From Candidatus Merdivicinus faecavium (GTDB lineage: Bacteria > Bacillota > Clostridia > Oscillospirales > Ruminococcaceae), in NCBI GenBank assembly GCA_018716285.1, contig DVKD01000015.1:1-64000 (forward strand): a stretch of DNA of 64,000 nucleotides. The letters run 5' to 3'. Positions within the stretch are counted from its first letter, which is position 1, and every line of letters starts with the position of its first letter. A program made the position numbers and the translations under genes. Shown in pieces: positions 62,316 to 64,000 of the stretch. The notes beneath the pieces are model-generated. The model made no database searches. It saw only the letters and a list, made by a program, of their open reading frames with translations, and was not told where the DNA came from.

Positions 62316-63636
62316 CCCTGCGGTAGTAGAGGAGCCCCGCCGCGTCGGCCAGAAACCAGCCGATGGGGATGGCCCACCAGATCCCGGGCAGGCCGATTGC
62401 GGGGATCGGGGCGAGAAGGTAGGCGAGCGCCACCCTTGTCCCCAATGAAATGACGGTCAGCACGACCGAAATGCCCGGCCGGCCCAGCCCACGGTACAGG
62501 CCGTAGAGCAGGAACAGGCAGCCGATGCCGCAGTAGCAGGCCCCCTCAATCTGCAGGTAGCGCACCCCTTCGGCGATGATGGCCGTTTCGGACGGGTCGA
62601 CAAAGATGCACATGAGCTGCGGCGCAAAGACAAACACCCCCACCGAAATGACCACGCAGAAGAGGAAGGCCGTCAAAATCGCGGCCCGCAGCCCGCGCCG
62701 GATCCGCTCGCCCTCCCGCGCCCCGGTATTCTGGGCGATGAAGGTAGAGAAGGCGTTGCCGAAGTCCTGCACCGGCATATAGGCAAAGGAGTCGATCTTG
62801 ACCGCCGCCGCAAAAGCCGCGATGACGGTCACGCCGAAGCTGTTGACCAGCCCCTGGATCATCAGGATGCCGAAATTCATGACCGACTGCTGGACGCAGG
62901 TCAGGAGGGAGTAGCTCGCGATCTGCCGCAGGATCCTCCGGTCAAACCGCAGGTGCCGCCGCGAAAACCGGAAGAGCGGCGCCCGCAGCAGGGTGTAGAG
63001 GGCGAGCCCGAAGGCCGACACCGCCTGCGCGATGATGGTCGCCCAGGCCGCGCCTGCAACCCCCATATTGCCCTGGATGATGAAAACAAGATCCAGGACG
63101 ACGTTTAAGACAGCCGCCACTGCCAGCAGGACGAGCGGCATCGCCGAGTTGCCGATGGCCCGCAGCCAGGCGGCGAAGTAGTTGTAGAGGAAGGTGAAGA
63201 CGATGCCGATGAAAATGACCTGCAAATAGTCGCGGGTCATGCCGTAGATCTCGGCCGGGATCTGCATCAGCCGGAGGATGGGGTCGAGCAGCAGCAGGGC
63301 CGCCCCTTCGATGAGGACGGTCAGCAGGGCGATAAGGCCGAAGGAGAGGACGCTCGCCGTCTTGAGGGCGTCTTCCTCCCCTGCGCCGAAGAGCATCGAG
63401 AGCAGGACGCCGCTCCCCATGCAGAGCCCCAGCAGGATGGAGGTTACAAAGGTCATGAGGGTGTAGGACGCGCCGACCGCCGCCAGCGCGTCCGGGCCGA
63501 GCACCCGGCCGACGATGAGGGTGTCGGCGACGTTGTAAAACTGCTGTAAGAGGTTCCCGGCGATCATCGGGAGGGCAAAGAGGAGCATCGAGCGGGCCAC
63601 AGGGCCCCGGGTCAGATTGCGGTTCAAGGGAAGCAT
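62266..63636 (-). CDS. MATE-family efflux transporter, second copy
   Basis: A 456-residue, 12-TM pump. The N-terminus reads NLTRGPVARSMLLFALPMI. Typical MATE patterns are NLLQQFYNVADTLIVGRVLG and AFAAAVKIDSFAYMPVQDFG. It is only distantly similar to the MATE protein at 47.9-49.3 kb. The annotated ATG directly abuts the SD; a TTG nine bases inside (63627) is a possible true start. Tail-to-tail overlap with the methyltransferase gene is 50 bp. Confidence 0.9.
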   Translation of the reverse strand: MLPLNRNLTRGPVARSMLLFALPMIAGNLLQQFYNVADTLIVGRVLGPDALAAVGASYTLMTFVTSILLGLCMGSGVLLSMLFGAGEEDALKTASVLSFGLIALLTVLIEGAALLLLDPILRLMQIPAEIYGMTRDYLQVIFIGIVFTFLYNYFAAWLRAIGNSAMPLVLLAVAAVLNVVLDLVFIIQGNMGVAGAAWATIIAQAVSAFGLALYTLLRAPLFRFSRRHLRFDRRILRQIASYSLLTCVQQSVMNFGILMIQGLVNSFGVTVIAAFAAAVKIDSFAYMPVQDFGNAFSTFIAQNTGAREGERIRRGLRAAILTAFLFCVVISVGVFVFAPQLMCIFVDPSETAIIAEGVRYLQIEGACYCGIGCLFLLYGLYRGLGRPGISVVLTVISLGTRVALAYLLAPIPAIGLPGIWWAIPIGWFLADAAGLLYYRRVSRQLLPGSPRPEKGR

Positions 63637-63732
63637 CCTTTCTTCTGTCGTTATCTTCCATCATAACAGGAAAAGGGCCGTCCGTCAATGCTCGGGGCGG
63701 CGCATCCGCTGCAAAAATCAAAAACCGTCTCA

Positions 63733-63761
63733 TTGCATCCGGGGCCGCGGTATGCTATCAT
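63733..63761 (+). promoter_or_regulatory. promoter of the MGMT-family gene
   Basis: TTGCAT (63733-63738), a 17-bp spacer and TATCAT (63756-63761), 21 bp before the ATG. Confidence 0.7.
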
Positions 63762-63782
63762 AGAGCCAGGAGGTGGAACCAA

Positions 63783-64000
63783 ATGGCAAACGAGGACCAA
63801 AAGGATTTCAACGCGATGCTCCGAGACAATGCGGGGATGCCCCGGATCCAGATCGTCACCGATGCGGAAACGATCCGCAGATACGGCGGGGAGCGGATGT
63901 TTTTCGCGCCGCCCGCCGCCTATGACGCGATCATGAAGGCCGTCCCTCGCGGGAAGCTGCTGACCGTCGGCGCGATTCGGGAGTACCTGGCCGCCCAGAA
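63783..64000 (+). CDS. MGMT-family protein, partial (runs off the window)
   Basis: The first ~72 residues of an ORF with SD AGGAGG eight bases before the ATG. KDFNAMLRDNAGMPRIQIV and GGERMFFAPPAAYDAIMKAV, then PRGKLLTVGAIREYLA, resemble clostridial proteins annotated as MGMT (methylated-DNA cysteine methyltransferase) family. The last stretch matches the PxGxVxTYGxIA-like helix of that fold. The active-site region lies beyond the window, so alkyltransferase activity cannot be judged. Confidence 0.7.
   Translation, partial: MANEDQKDFNAMLRDNAGMPRIQIVTDAETIRRYGGERMFFAPPAAYDAIMKAVPRGKLLTVGAIREYLAAQ

Overview
The window is a gene-dense stretch of chromosome, GC-rich apart from a few AT-rich patches. 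It suggests a Gram-positive, endospore-forming Clostridia member, most like the high-GC Oscillospiraceae (old Ruminococcaceae). The signs are SpoIID, PrmC-RecA-RecX, the YhbY-NadD-YqeK-LCP-RsfS gene order, PlsX-Rnc-SMC-FtsY, LuxS, Firmicutes-type Dpp transport and strong Shine-Dalgarno sites. No 16S rRNA gene is present, so the rank below class is inference.

Layout. 1-3.3 kb: tRNA-Asn, an AT-rich ASCH-domain gene, a CBS-pair membrane protein on the minus strand and an AT-rich orphan gene. 3.3-5.4 kb (minus): SpoIID and a polysaccharide deacetylase. 5.5-20.8 kb (plus): a nearly unbroken run with citrate synthase, a lipoprotein, a two-component system, DUF1385, prmC, recA-recX, rimO, pgsA, cysE-cysS, a PfkB sugar kinase, a VanY-type carboxypeptidase with wall-binding repeats and two small genes. 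20.8-22.9 kb (minus): asparaginase and a Gfo/Idh/MocA oxidoreductase. 23.0-24.5 kb: infC-rpmI-rplT behind a structured leader with an attenuator; infC starts with ATT. 24.6-43.1 kb (plus): housekeeping genes for RNA methylation, LuxS, DprA, TopA, TrmFO, PlsX, a HAM1-like protein, RNase III, SMC, FtsY, RdgB, YhbY, NadD, YqeK, LCP and RsfS. 43.2-47.9 kb: an accessory surface cluster with an Ig-like lipoprotein, a tiny membrane protein and two tandem lipoprotein serpins, facing a PepSY lipoprotein. 47.9-50.4 kb: MATE and AEC transporters. 50.7-58.9 kb: an oligopeptide/dipeptide ABC transporter operon. 58.9-64 kb: an ECF sigma/anti-sigma pair, a degenerate LCP-like protein, a methyltransferase, a second MATE pump and the start of an MGMT-family gene.

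The most unusual object is the peptide transporter. Its DppC-type permease carries seven RCC1-like repeats, enough for a complete beta-propeller, between TM1 and the permease core. Its DppF-type ATPase carries about 185 residues of coiled coil between Walker A and the Q-loop. The other subunits have normal architecture, and a 69-residue membrane protein ends the operon. A strong terminator and a palindrome-rich spacer separate the binding-protein gene from the membrane and ATPase genes. The second notable locus is the pair of membrane-anchored serpins with divergent reactive loops, reminiscent of the elastase-inhibiting serpins known from gut Clostridia.
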